Origin: Alternaria dauci
Lineage: Eukaryota > Ascomycota > Dothideomycetes > Pleosporales > Pleosporaceae
Assembly (NCBI RefSeq): GCF_042100115.1
Contig: NC_091281.1
Span: 1,054,001-1,118,000, forward strand
Length of the DNA: 64,000 bases
Direction of reading: 5' to 3'
The notes below the pieces were generated by a model. That model saw only the letters and a list, made by a program, of their open reading frames with translations, was not told the origin of the DNA and ran no database searches. This document shows positions 9,954 to 21,764 of the stretch, one piece after another. A program made the position numbers and the translations under genes. Position 1 is the stretch's first letter, and every line of letters starts with the position of its first letter.

Positions 9954-12900
9954 CTAACTACGCCTTCGTTGAGTGAAACTCCTCCTAATTGATTCACCCC
10001 ATGCCGAATTATCAAGCACTTCCAAAACATCTGCCGCACTAACTGCGCTATTTTCACGGCTACGGCTACCCGCCTGCCCAGCATCGACTTCGAGAGGACT
10101 AGGTGGCCGACTAAGTGCCGAGGCAAATTGCCATTCTGGCTCCTCTCCAGATAGAGAGAACGGAGATGGCTGCGGGCTCGCCCGTGTAGGTGAGCCTGTT
10201 GGCGTCTGTTGTATTGAGTTGGTTCTGCTCCGGGTGCGGTCGTATGGGAAGGCTGGTGGCGACGTTGACTGACCAGCCGAGTTTCGAGGAGAGGGTGCAT
10301 AGAGATCTTGGGGCGAGAAGAGAGGGCTGGGAGGCCCGGAAGATTGCCCTCGCTGGGCGTCCGTAATGTCTTCGTCGTCGATGAAGATCTCGGGAACGGT
10401 GAACTGCGGGACTGCCGTCATACGTCCCTGCTTCTTTTGTTCCATGGCGCGGCGGAAGCGTCGTGCCCAGTATAGTGTGTCGAAGAAACCGACGACCACG
10501 TTGCGTCGAACAGCTTCTTGGACTCTCTGTAGACGTGCTCTGCGCCTCAAAAACTCTTCCAATCTCAAGCTCTTGTTGTCATTGATGACCTTGTGGTGAG
10601 CCAGGATCATCAGCAATGAAGAGAATTGGATACCTCTATCAGGGTCGCTTGACACGAGCACTTCCTCATAGAAAATATTCATGCGTTGTCGTCTCCGACG
10701 TATCTCCGCGATTGGTAGCTGTGCGAGGCGACGGTTCAGCTTGCCAAGATCGATCTCTTTGGTTGGTTCACGACCCGATACTGGAAGGCTGGATTCCCTT
10801 CGAGGTGCAACAGCGCACTCATCGATCAAGGAACCGATGGTGAAGTCGCCGTCGTAGATGCGCATCTCAAAGATGCCAGAGAGTTCCTGGTGCTGTTAGT
10901 TTTGTACTTTGGTACAGACATCGATGAACCTACACCCAGGAGCCTTGGAAACACATCTCTTGAGATGTAGCCTGTCCCGTTAGGATCAAACTCTGCCCAA
11001 GCTTGTTTGAAGCGGCGGATCTCTTCTCGGCTGATGACAGACAAGCCACTGCTTCTTTGATACACGTAACTGAAACTTTCGTATATCAACGAAACAAACA
11101 AGTTGACGAAGATATACATGCTCAAGATGTTCCAAGTGATGAACAAAGCCCGCGCCCACTCGGGGCTGCCGCAGTCGCTATTGAAGTATCTGTCGCCCAC
11201 TGTGCAGTAGGGTTTGTCGACGTTGGCGAAGTCCTCCATGAACTCGTTCCAACCCTCACCACCACTCGTTACAAAGAGAAAAACAAGTGCTTTGGGTACA
11301 GTCCGGAAGTTGACATTTCCAGTTTCGTTAGCTCCGAATCTGGTGAGACCGAAGGTTTGGGTGAGGGCGATGGCATATACCAAGAACAGAACGAACCATG
11401 TGGCAAGAAGGTTGGCGATGGACGCAAGACTTGCTGCCGCCGTCTTAAATAACTGGTCGAGCTGGTTATTCCGAGGGATGAGCATGAGAGCGATGGAAAC
11501 GAGGAAGAGCTTGTGAAGCTGGACGATTATCCTAACATCTTCCTTCGCCAACACAAGAATCGACGTAACGAAAGTACCCGCAACGGAGAAGATTGAGTAC
11601 ACGTCCCACGCGCTTCTCCGGAAACGGTGCCAGGAGAGGCCAATGATCCTGATGACTACATTCGCAATGAAGGTGATGGTAAGCGCGAGGAAGATGTAGT
11701 CTAGTCATGTTAGTGTCAGCCCATAGAGCAGATAAGACCGAACTTACCTCTAGCAGTCTCCCACGGTCCATATCCTGGATACCATTCCAGACAAAGCAGC
11801 AAAAGATGCAGTACCAGAACGCCAGTGATGGTTCTCTGCCAAGATCCGGTTTTCGTGACAGCTCTACGGTAACACCACTCTTCCCAGCTCTCTCGTTGCT
11901 TGGTGGACGAGGGTCGCTTGGAGGGAGAGACTTGGCGGAGGAGCTTTCGCAATTCTAGCCAAGAGCGCTGGTCTGTCGTCAAGAAGGCAACTCCAGTTTG
12001 TTCCGTGTAGTTGCGCATAAACACGGAAACAAATAAGGTCAAGACGAAAACAGCGCCGAGCAAATTGAAAACGATAAAGAAGACAGAGTTGCCTTGAGAC
12101 GCTCTGTCCTCTGGCTGAGTATAGACCCCGGTGATACTCATTGCAGTCCACATGTTGTCTGTCCAGCCTTCTTGCGATACAATCTGGAACAAGATGAAGA
12201 GGGCATCTCCGAAGTTATCGAAATCGTAGTAAGGGTTGGCAGCTTGGCGTGGGGCTAAAACATCCCAGTTGAACGGTGTGCTGTTGTACTCTCCGACACA
12301 GTCTCTCAGACTGGCGCCTCCAGGGAATCCCCCGTCGTTGCAAGACTGTAGCTGGCCGACGAAGAGGTTCAGACCATAGATGGCAAAGGGGATCAGCAAG
12401 CTCAACGACACGAAAGCAGCCTAGCCACAGTTAGTTTCGAGCACGTATACCGTGGGGCATGCTTACCGAGAAGAGCTTCCACCAACCGCGAACGATGAGC
12501 GCATGGAAGTGGTTGCGTGCGCTGTCGCTGATATTGAGCAAACGAAGAGCCCTCAATGCTTTGAACGCGCCTACAGTTCGAGTGACTTGGCCCTCGTTCA
12601 AGAACGATGTGCCAACATTGACCCAAAGGGTGATCAATACGATACCATCTATAAAACCCCAGGAGCCGCGAAAGTATGCGTTAGGCGTCCAGAAGAAGCC
12701 ATCGGCAATCACCTTGATAAGCGCCTCGATACTGAAGAGGACGGCGAAGCCCATGTCTACCCACACGAACCAGTTCTTGACGCTGAACTCGTGAGTCATA
12801 AAGTATTGACGTTGATACAGTGGCGTCGTAATACAAGCCAGCAATACCATGGCGATGATGGCAGCGTAGATGAATGCAGAGAACGCATACCAAACGGGAA

Positions 12901-15900
12901 CGGATGGCGCGACTCCTTCAATACGGTCACCACCACGGCCAGGGCCCACAATCCGCTGACATAGCTTGCGAATTGGGTTGCTGACTCGAAAGATGAACAG
13001 GGAAACGTTATAGTTCGGATGGTTCCGCAAATACTCGCGTTGAGCCTTTTTTCGTCTCTCAGTTGCGGAGACAACCTCCTTTGCCATTGTTCTAGGATCA
13101 AGGTCCTCGTACGCACGGCTGAAGTCAAGAGGAGCGTAGAAGGGGTTGACTTCTTGGTGCACAATACGGCGCTTGAATCGTTGCCAGATCGTGGACACGG
13201 TTCCGGATCCCACTATGGTCTTGGCTGGACGTATGCCAGGCCGAGGTCCTTCATCGTGCGGGCTCTCATTGCCATCCCCCTCGTCGAGAAAGTCGCGGAC
13301 AACCGCATCTTTGAGTAACATTTCGGTGGCGGCTGAACCATAGTCAAGTGGATCTCTTCGACGCGCCTGTCCAAGCTTGAAAATGGACGACAGGGATAGA
13401 TTACTACGATGTGTAAGCAGATGTGTTATCAATAGCAATAGAGCTCGACATACCCAGTGCCCGAGGTAAGACCGTCTTCTTTCTGCTGCAGGAAAGCTTT
13501 AACTTGCTGTAAGCGCTTCTCATCCTCGGAAACATCAAAGTTCTCTTGAATGACAGCGATAAACATGTTCAAGACAATGACTAGTACACGGTGAGTCCAC
13601 GGTCTTGGGATGAAGAACAGCATTGTACTCACAGTTGGCAAATATGAACCACATGATACAAAAGGACGCTCCTATCCACGCTGTACCGAACGGCTTCTGA
13701 TGTTCGGTGACGTTGTACAGGATGCTAGTCCAGTCTTCACTGGAGAAGATTTGATACATTCCTAGGAAGGAGTTGTAGATGTCGAAAAACGGTACGCGGA
13801 TCGTCTCTCCGCCGCTTTCCTCGGGAATCTCACCACGAAACAGCTGGGAGGCGAAGATGGATGCCAGGAAAGTCAGAAGAAACACGAAGAGAATGAGATT
13901 CAGCAAACCGCCTGCGTTTCCGAAAACCACCATCTGGTATGATTGTTAGCTGGATATTGTTCTTACCAACGACAAGGAGAAAAACCTACAATGAGGTCGC
14001 GTGTCATCGGCACAGCCAAGACAATGCGATAGACACGAAGGATTTGAAAGACGGATAACCAAGCGTAGGTTTTTCCATCATGTGCATGCTTGATGGCCGG
14101 TATTTGTATGATGACTGTGATGACAGCGATCATGAGATCGATGATGTTCCGCCTGCACTTGAAGAAATGTCTCCAGTCGACGATAATTCGTACGATAATC
14201 TCGACGAACAAGATAAACGTGACGACAATCTCTGTGGCATTGATGAAAGTGCGGCGAAAGTCGCTCATGTTGGCGCTCCTCATCATCTGGGCAACAAGGC
14301 CGAAGGCTATCACAACCACCCACACCCATAGAGTCTTGTCGTAAAGACGTTTGAGACCGCTCACGCGTTTCTTTTCGTCGCTGTTCTCGGCATCTTCCTC
14401 CCTGATTTCCACGCCGGTGAAAGCGCTAGTCTTGCTTTCTTCGCGAATAATCTGAAAGGAGGAGGTGATGACGGCAATCAGAAGGGATATGAGCCACAAA
14501 CTCAGAATCAGCATTCCCACGATGAAGAAGACGGCACTGAAAAGGTAGTCTGTGTCCGCTACAGTGTAGAGCAAGTCAGACCAAGTGTTGGATGACATGA
14601 TGACGAAAACAAGCTCAAGAGATTGCAGAATGTTGTCGAAACTCTTCGTGCCTGCAGCGGGATTATCCATTTCGACGCATCTTGAACCCTTTGGGCAAAG
14701 AAAGCCTTTGCCATCGTCAGGCCCAGGTGGCATGCCCGGGGCAGGGATGTATGTCATAGGGTGGTAGCCTGTACGATTATCCAAGTGACCACCGCAGAAT
14801 TGACCTTCATTCGTGACATTTGTGTTGCCCGTCGGATCCATTGGATCATACCACACGCAGTTTCTCCTGAGGCTTGACTTGAAACTTTGGACACCGACGA
14901 TCGAGAAGAGAAGCCAGAAGAAGCCAATAAGGAATGCGACATTGACCAGCAAAGGCGCAGCCTTTTTCAAACTCCTGAGGATGACAGAGGTACCGCTGGT
15001 AAGGTTCAGGAGACGGATGATGCGCAAACAGCTCAACATCTTGAAGACCAGAATGACTCGGCTGTTGTCAATGTTCCACAAGCCTAGGACAAAAGCGATC
15101 CAGTAAGAAACGACGGCAACGAAGTCGGTTCGGTTGAAAGAATGTCTGAGGTAGGCTCGATGTGCCAGGCGAATACGTTGTTGATGACGTGCATCTCCTA
15201 CCCCAATGTCGGTGTGCATCTGTGCAGTAGTAAAAGTCCGGAGCACCGAAGGCTGGTGGGGATCCTGAGCAGGGTCGGTGTTTGTGCCACTTCTTCGCTG
15301 TGAAGGCTGTCGTTGGAGACCGCCAAATAGCTGGTTTGCTTTGCTCATGACAGCCTCGCGCAAGCCAACCTGTCGATTGATGGTGCTGTACTCTACGGGG
15401 TTGATGATGAAACCAGAGACGATGATGCGGACAACAACCTCTAGGGTGTATATGATGAAAAGGACAAACAGAGCGTAGTCAATACCGCTGAATGTTGAAA
15501 TCTCTTTGCTGTGTCCGGCATTGTATGGTGCCTTGGTGCGCGCATCCACTGCGAGGAGAATTGTCTGAATGACGATGAGGACAAGAAGCGTGGGCTCAAC
15601 AACTGGATGCACAAGCAGGTCGCAGAGCTTGATCCTTAGTTTACTATCAGCAGGGAAGATTCCCAGACTCTTCCCCCGCAAAGGATTTGGAGGATGTTGC
15701 CATGATGCACTTGGTGTTGTTGAGTACACGATAGGCGACGGGGGCTTCTCGATTGGCGTAGATGGAACAGGCGAGGTAGGGCCATCGGTAGAATACTCGG
15801 GCAGTGTTGGAATGGACAGATGGGGTGGTGCGAGGCGTCCTTGGTGTTGGGTGGATTTCCGCTGTAGGGTTCGTTCGGCGACTTGGGAATCATTGCTGAC

Positions 15901-16701
15901 GTTGACAACACGCTGGGACATGTTCCGCATGATGGTCCCAGCCCTGTGCAGAGGGGATTCGAAGTTGCCAGGCGACAAGGAGCGCTTCCTTCCTCTCGAG
16001 TCGCGCAAGTTGCCCCCCGCCTCCACCTGCCCGATATCGTCGTCATGGCGGCCTATGGGCGATGCATCGCCTGGACTGAGGAAACGCACACTCTGGAAGC
16101 TGGATCGGTCTTGCTCAATGGGAGTAGTTGGAGCGGCGGCGCCGCTTATGGGCTGGAGGTTGCGCGAATCTGTCAAGCGCGCAGTGTCGTCGTAGGTAGG
16201 GGAGAAGTAGTCGTGGTCCTCCGAGGTTGATCTGTCCACGTATGGCTCGTGCTCGTAGGGTGTATCGATAAAGGACAACTGCGACGAGCCTGGTGTAGGC
16301 ATTGGCGGCGATGTGCTGCCTTGGAACTCCATGCCCATGCCGAATCCGATGGCAGCCTGGAATGCGCCTGCATCCAAGGGCGAGCCAGGCTCGTCGTCTT
16401 CCACCACCCTCCGTATGCCATGGTTCGCCGGGGGCAGATTGGTGTTTACGTGTGGACGTTGGGCCACGCGCGTAGGGCTGGGCGACACGTCTGCAATGGG
16501 CGAGTACTGAGGGTCGCGGAAATGTCCCCCTGTTGCTATCGCGCCCGTCTGCCTGAGCAGGTTCCGTCCGCGGTCGCTGAGAGTGCGCCGGTGTTGTTGG
16601 GGCGCATCTTGTTCAAAGTCGTCGGGCGGGCGGTTGAGATCTTGCAGAGGTATTGATTGGTGGGGGTGACTTTGGCCGTGGTTGGGATCTGGGTAGGACA
16701 T
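9954..16701 (-). CDS. cch1: plasma-membrane voltage-gated-type calcium channel alpha subunit Cch1
   Basis: Seven exons (16701-13990, 13933-13633, 13580-13454, 13403-12467, 12420-11748, 11700-10934, 10886-9954) sum to 6450 nt, giving 2149 residues, close to other fungal Cch1. The long N-terminus is Pro/Ser rich. Four six-helix repeats follow. Pore segments read SSNTWSD (Asn about 705), SSEDWTS (Glu about 970), SQEGWTD (Glu about 1443) and GGEGWNE (Glu about 1732). After the last repeat comes an EF-hand-like motif with loop DPNGTGYISRD (about 1822-1832), then a Ser/Pro-rich cytosolic tail. Cch1 works with Mid1 for high-affinity calcium influx under pheromone, ER or cold stress and depletion. 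Mid1 is not in this window. All six introns are 46-56 bp. Confidence 0.96.
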
Positions 16702-17903
16702 TGGAGCGTCCTGTGTGCTTTGCGGCGTTCAGTCGACCATCGGATGTAACTCAGCTCTCTCTCTCCCAGGATGCTATCGCGCAACCATGCAGGCTTCCAA
16801 AACAAAAGGTAAACGAGTGTCGTGGTGAAAGGAGCGGCGGTGAAGGCGGCGGCGGGCTAGGTGGATGCAGCGCAGAGTTGCAAAGGCGTGTCCTGTATGT
16901 TTTGGTAGCAAAGTCTGGGTTGAAATGCGGGATGGATGGCGGGTTCCCAAGCACGGACAAGGGTCAATCCACGACAAGGATGCGCAGCGTGGACTAGGGC
17001 TGAGGTTCTAATCTTAGTTTAACGGCTAGCTTGCGGTACAGTACCTGTCGTGTCGCGGCATGCATCCCGCTGCCCAGTGTCCACGGCAAAATGCTTCTGC
17101 TACAGCGAATGCGCTCTTGCTGTACATACAGGTACAAAGCACGCTGTCTACTCCTGATACCAGAACACGCTACCGGGAGCATAAGCACCAACCCGACCGC
17201 AGAGCATCCGAAACTGCTGACGGCTTACCATGCAACGTCTCTAGCCCCTGGCGTGCCATAGTCGGGCAATGAGCCACACTTGGTGGAGTGCTGTGGCTTG
17301 TGCGCCTGCGTGGCTGACGCGTCCTGCCATCGCCAGTCGGGTCGGCGTCATGGCCTTGATGACACGAACCCTTGTGGTGCTGATTTGACTGAATTGGTGC
17401 GTCGCCAATCAATCGTCGGTCGACTCCTCTATCATTTCACAATACGCCGATAGCCCATAAGCCCGTATATTTGCCCGGTGAGAAGAGTGCTTCAAAGTTT
17501 ATCACGACAGCTACCGTACATGGTAAGCGACGTACATGCAGACCATGTATACGAAATAGTCCTTGTTCCATGCTGCCCTGGATGCTGAAATCGCTATCGT
17601 TTCTTGACACTTTCTTCGTAATGGATATGCCCTCTGTACCAATTGACATGTGCGAGCAGGCACTATGCCGCTTTGGGCTCTCCCCCGGACTCGCCGACAA
17701 TCGACGCGCGACATTCATCACTCACTTCACCAAAAAGGGACATCCGCACTCACATCATCGCCCTGCGCCCGAGCCGACCGGCACCACAGCAGCATTACAC
17801 GTCGCCATCCCATAACACGCGCATCTTCTATCCCTCGCCTCTGGCCTCGAAGCCGTCGCCGCACGTTGCCCACACGCGTCGCCGCACGCGAGGCACCGCA
17901 GCC
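16702..17903. promoter_or_regulatory. divergent promoter region of cch1 and the PHD-finger gene
   Basis: 1.2 kb between start codons on opposite strands. G-rich and A-G-rich stretches occur near 16820-16870. Short overlapping frames only. No TATA box in a convincing position. Confidence 0.55.
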
Positions 17904-20571
17904 ATGCCGTCTCGAAAACGCGCCGCCGAGGAAATGGAGGCCGAGGCGCCTGTCCAAGAGCCCAGCACCTTGCAGAAACTGCGCAACATGTGGCAGTTCT
18001 CCAACCTGGCCCAGTACATCAGTCTGTTTGGTGACGCGGTCAAAATCGACAAGGACTTTGACATCGAGGTACATGGCATTTGCGCCCGCCATCTTGGGCC
18101 AGCGCGCACACATCTCATCGACCGCAGGAACTGACATACGTGCAGGAACTGGAGTCCGAATGCCTCAACCCACAGCCGTCGGAGAAACTGTCGCAGATTG
18201 GCCTCGCGCTGCTGAAGCACGTATCGTCACATAAGGGCTTGACGTAAGAAACCACCAGTGCGCATGGCCCGCAGCTTGCTGACATGATGACAGGCCCGAG
18301 ATCTTTGATGAATACACCCGCCGACAGTATGTCGCCAAAGCGCCCGCGCAAAACCCCTTTGGCGAGGAAGAGGAGCCCAACAAATTCCACGACTTTGACG
18401 TCTTCACCAAGATACGTGTGTTGCAGCAATTATCCGTGTGGACACTCAACAACCCAAACACAATAAGAGAAAGGATGGGAGCGACGGAGAACGACCAGAC
18501 GCTCTGGGTATGCATCACATGGATTGGCGTGGGACAATGACTAACGTGCCGCAGCGTATGGAGCCCACAGGCTGGGACTCGCAAGAACGATCGCTCTTTG
18601 TTCTAGACGACAACCGCATGTACCGCATGACAGATCCACCGCCGCCGCCCGAGCCTACCAAAGCCAAAGCCAAACCAAAGTCGAGAAAATCAAAAGGATC
18701 AAGATCCAGCAAGCGACAAAAAGCGTCGACTCCCGAGCCCGAAGAAGCCGATGACGACGAGCAAGCTACTGATGAACAACCGCCGGAGACGGCAGACGAC
18801 GGTCTTGGTGGTAAGAAGTGGGAGTGCATCTGCGTCACCTTGGAAGACTATCAGGAGTACATGAACAGCATCCGGAAAAGTCGTGACCCAAATGAGAAGA
18901 TACTATACAAACGGCTCCAGGAGGACGTCATTCCCGTCATGGAGGGGCTGGCTGAGGAGCAAGCGAAGAAGCAGGCCCGCAAGATGAAAGAGTTGGAAAA
19001 CTTGCAGAAACTTGCTACAGCTAAGCGCTCATCGCGAATCTCGTCGCGGCTCGAAAAGCAGAAAGAGGTGGAGGAGGCCGAAGCTGCAGAACGCAAAAGG
19101 CAAGAAGAACTTGCCATGGCCAAGGCAGAGCAAGAGAGGCAGAAGAAGATGGAGGAAGCACAAGACTCTCGAAGAATGACTCGTGAGCAGCGGCTGAAAG
19201 AACGTGAGACGGCCAAGATTCTCAAAGAAGAGGAACTGCGCAAGCTGCAAGAGAACGAACAGAAGCTGGCCTCAAACAATGCGAGGCTATCGGAGCGGCA
19301 CCTGAAGGCCATGATGAAGAAGCACGAAAGTGACCTCAAGAAGCTCAACGAGGAAGAAGACTGGTTCTTCGACTGTGAGAAGTGCGGCACCTATGGCTCT
19401 AACCTGGTGAGTATCATTGCACCATTATCCCTACTTCTGCTGACGTTGATAGAACGACAACACGCCTCAGATATCATGTGAGAAGTGTAATGTTTGGCAA
19501 CACATGAAGTGCCACGGTATTACAGAAGAACAGGCCGATGATTCGAAATTTGTGTTCGTCTGCACTGCCTGCAAGCGTAAAGAGGGAGAGGCGGATCAGG
19601 CGAAGCCTCAGTCTCTCAAGTTGCGATTAACATCACAGTCACCATCCTCTCAGAATCAAGCAAATGGCAATGGCATTGGACCCTCCATGCCGCGGCTACC
19701 AGCACCGCAAGCCTTCCAGCCGTCTATGCATCCTGTACAGCCGTGGGTCGACGGCCCAAGCCTATCTCCACGTGGTCAAGCTTTGGGTCCGCCGGGCATA
19801 CAAAGATCAGAAGCTGCGTATGGATCGCCTACAAAAGGCGCAAATGGTAGCATGTCATCACCGATACGATCTCACTTCTCATCCCCTGGACACAGAACTG
19901 GGAACGGTCATCCAACGTCGTCACCTCCACCTTACAACCTCGAGCGAATACCGAGCAGCCCAACCAAAAGCTTCCATATGCCACAACCACAGCAGAACGG
20001 CAGCTCATTTGGAGGCACAAATCCATTTGACTCCAATCCCTTCGGGCCATCACAGCCAGCAGCACCACCGTACGCGCGAAGCTTCAGTCGCCCAGCGTCA
20101 GCCGCAGGCCCAGGCGGCTCGCCAGTCAAACACTCTCCGGCGGCCTCTCCCCGTCCAGCCAACGGTCTACCACCTAGTTTTAACTTCAACAGCCCCCATT
20201 CTTCTTTCCCACCCAGTTCCGCCAATCGTCCATCGTTTTCCCCGACCAAACACAGTTCGCCCGCACCTCTCCCAGGAAATATGTCGTCACCGGCCCCGGC
20301 GCCTATGCGTATAGCTCCGTCTCCCTCGTCTCAAATGCCCGCCCAGATGCTCCCTGATCCCATCCCAGCGCCACTGAAGCACGATGGCATGCGGCCAGTA
20401 TCGAGTCAGCAGATGTCTGAGACGCCCATCTTCCCGCCAGTCAAGAGCCTGGAACCTCTTTCTAGCCCCACGATCCTTGACCCACCTGTTAAAAAGTCGA
20501 GTCCTGCGCCGGACAGGTTCCTTGATAGGATGAATGGCTCGAATGGGGTTGGTCATTGGAGGAGTCAGTAG
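17904..20571 (+). CDS. PHD-finger chromatin-associated protein (Rsf1/Ioc-like layout)
   Basis: Five exons (17904-18068, 18146-18243, 18294-18507, 18555-19406, 19453-20571) total 2448 nt, 815 residues. The N-terminal 170 residues form a helical block (LRNMWQFSNLAQYISLFGD) reminiscent of the DDT/WHIM regions of ISWI partners. A Trp-Asp...Phe-Val-Leu-Asp-Asp-Asn-Arg-Met-Tyr-Arg stretch follows, like the WHIM element that reads a chromatin-remodeller spacer. A Lys-rich basic segment and a 130-residue charged coiled coil come next. The PHD zinc finger has CEKC, then CEKC, H-x2-C and CTAC. The last 300 residues are disordered Pro/Ser/Asn. Probable role is binding methylated or unmodified histone H3 tails in the nucleus. 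The assignment to Rsf1/Ioc2 is by architecture only. Confidence 0.8.
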
Positions 20572-21764
20572 AGCTCTGTGATACTCATTCGAGAGAGGGG
20601 ATATTCTTCGAATTTTCTTGATACAAACGCAGACTGCTTCTAGCAACGCTGGCGGTCTTCTCTGTCTTGTTCCTTTCTTTTGCTTGCGTGTTTTGTCTGC
20701 AGGTACAGTTTAGTATATTACACCTTGCCGTTGTTTTTCTTTCTCCTTTTTGACAACTTCGTGGCGCTTTGGTAGCGGATATAGATTGAGCCAGAGATTT
20801 TCCTCAGCCTGGTTCTGCTTGTTTTTTTCTCCGGCAGGGAAAGCATGTGTTTGGCAACGAAAACACGGTGCATGCATGCATGGCGTATTATTGACCTGAA
20901 GCGTACTTTCTCTGCTTGTTTTGAGTCGAGAAATCTTTGTATTACTAGATATACCATTGAATGAAGAATTGATAATAGCAACGTGGACGTAGAAACAAGA
21001 GTTTCATAAAGGTGTTCGATGTAGTCGTAGTTCAAACACTCTTAGAGCAGACGATGTTGTTGTACCCATCCAAGCACCCCAACAAGTCCCGCGTATGATC
21101 TTCGGAATAGTACTGCCCTACGGCACCCCAAGCGAGCATACCTTGAGGCTATTTTTCTCGGATTGGTAGCAGAAGGTTCTCAATATGTTCTTCGTTCCCC
21201 ATCTTCTCGTCCTACCTTGGGAGCTGACAACAGTAGGTAAAGTACATATAGCGGGCGGTAGGTCTGAATCGAGGACTACACTCTAAAAACTGCGGCTTCG
21301 AATTGTCGAGCCTATATCCGGTCCAGGAACCTTGATTGTCCACAACTCGCCCTCGTCGATGTTCACAAAGACATGATTGCGTGTAATTGTGGTGTTGGTG
21401 TTTTGGAGCTGGAAATCAAGTAAGGAACTGGAAATCCACCTGCAGAAGGAAAGAGTTCATTTCAAGCTGTAGATACATGGCTGTACGCGGTTACGTCTGC
21501 GTTACTGGGCCAAGACGCCCTCCAACCCATGTGGTTCTCACCTCACTTTACCGCTGCGAGACCAACAGGATGCACACTGTGTTATTTTACGTTGTTATTC
21601 TTCTTCTTCTTGTACTACCCACTCCACAACTACCTAATATGCCAGCAGAAAACGCCCACACAGCGCCTTTATCCCCGTCCCAAATGCCGCAAATGCCAGA
21701 ATGCTCAGAACGTATGCAAGCAACACCAAGCAAAATAATATTGACAAGCAGCTGATCAGCTCAA
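20572..21764. other. intergenic region between convergent genes
   Basis: 3' flanks of the PHD gene (plus) and of the LIM gene (minus). T-rich tracts near 20700-20850 suit 3' ends. A 122-codon plus-strand frame (21387-21755) has one hydrophobic stretch but no coding character. No RNA gene seen. Confidence 0.55.

Noticed and set aside
15569..16195. 208-codon plus-strand frame across the cch1 N-terminus
   Set aside because: Antisense to the Pro/Ser-rich part of cch1; no family.
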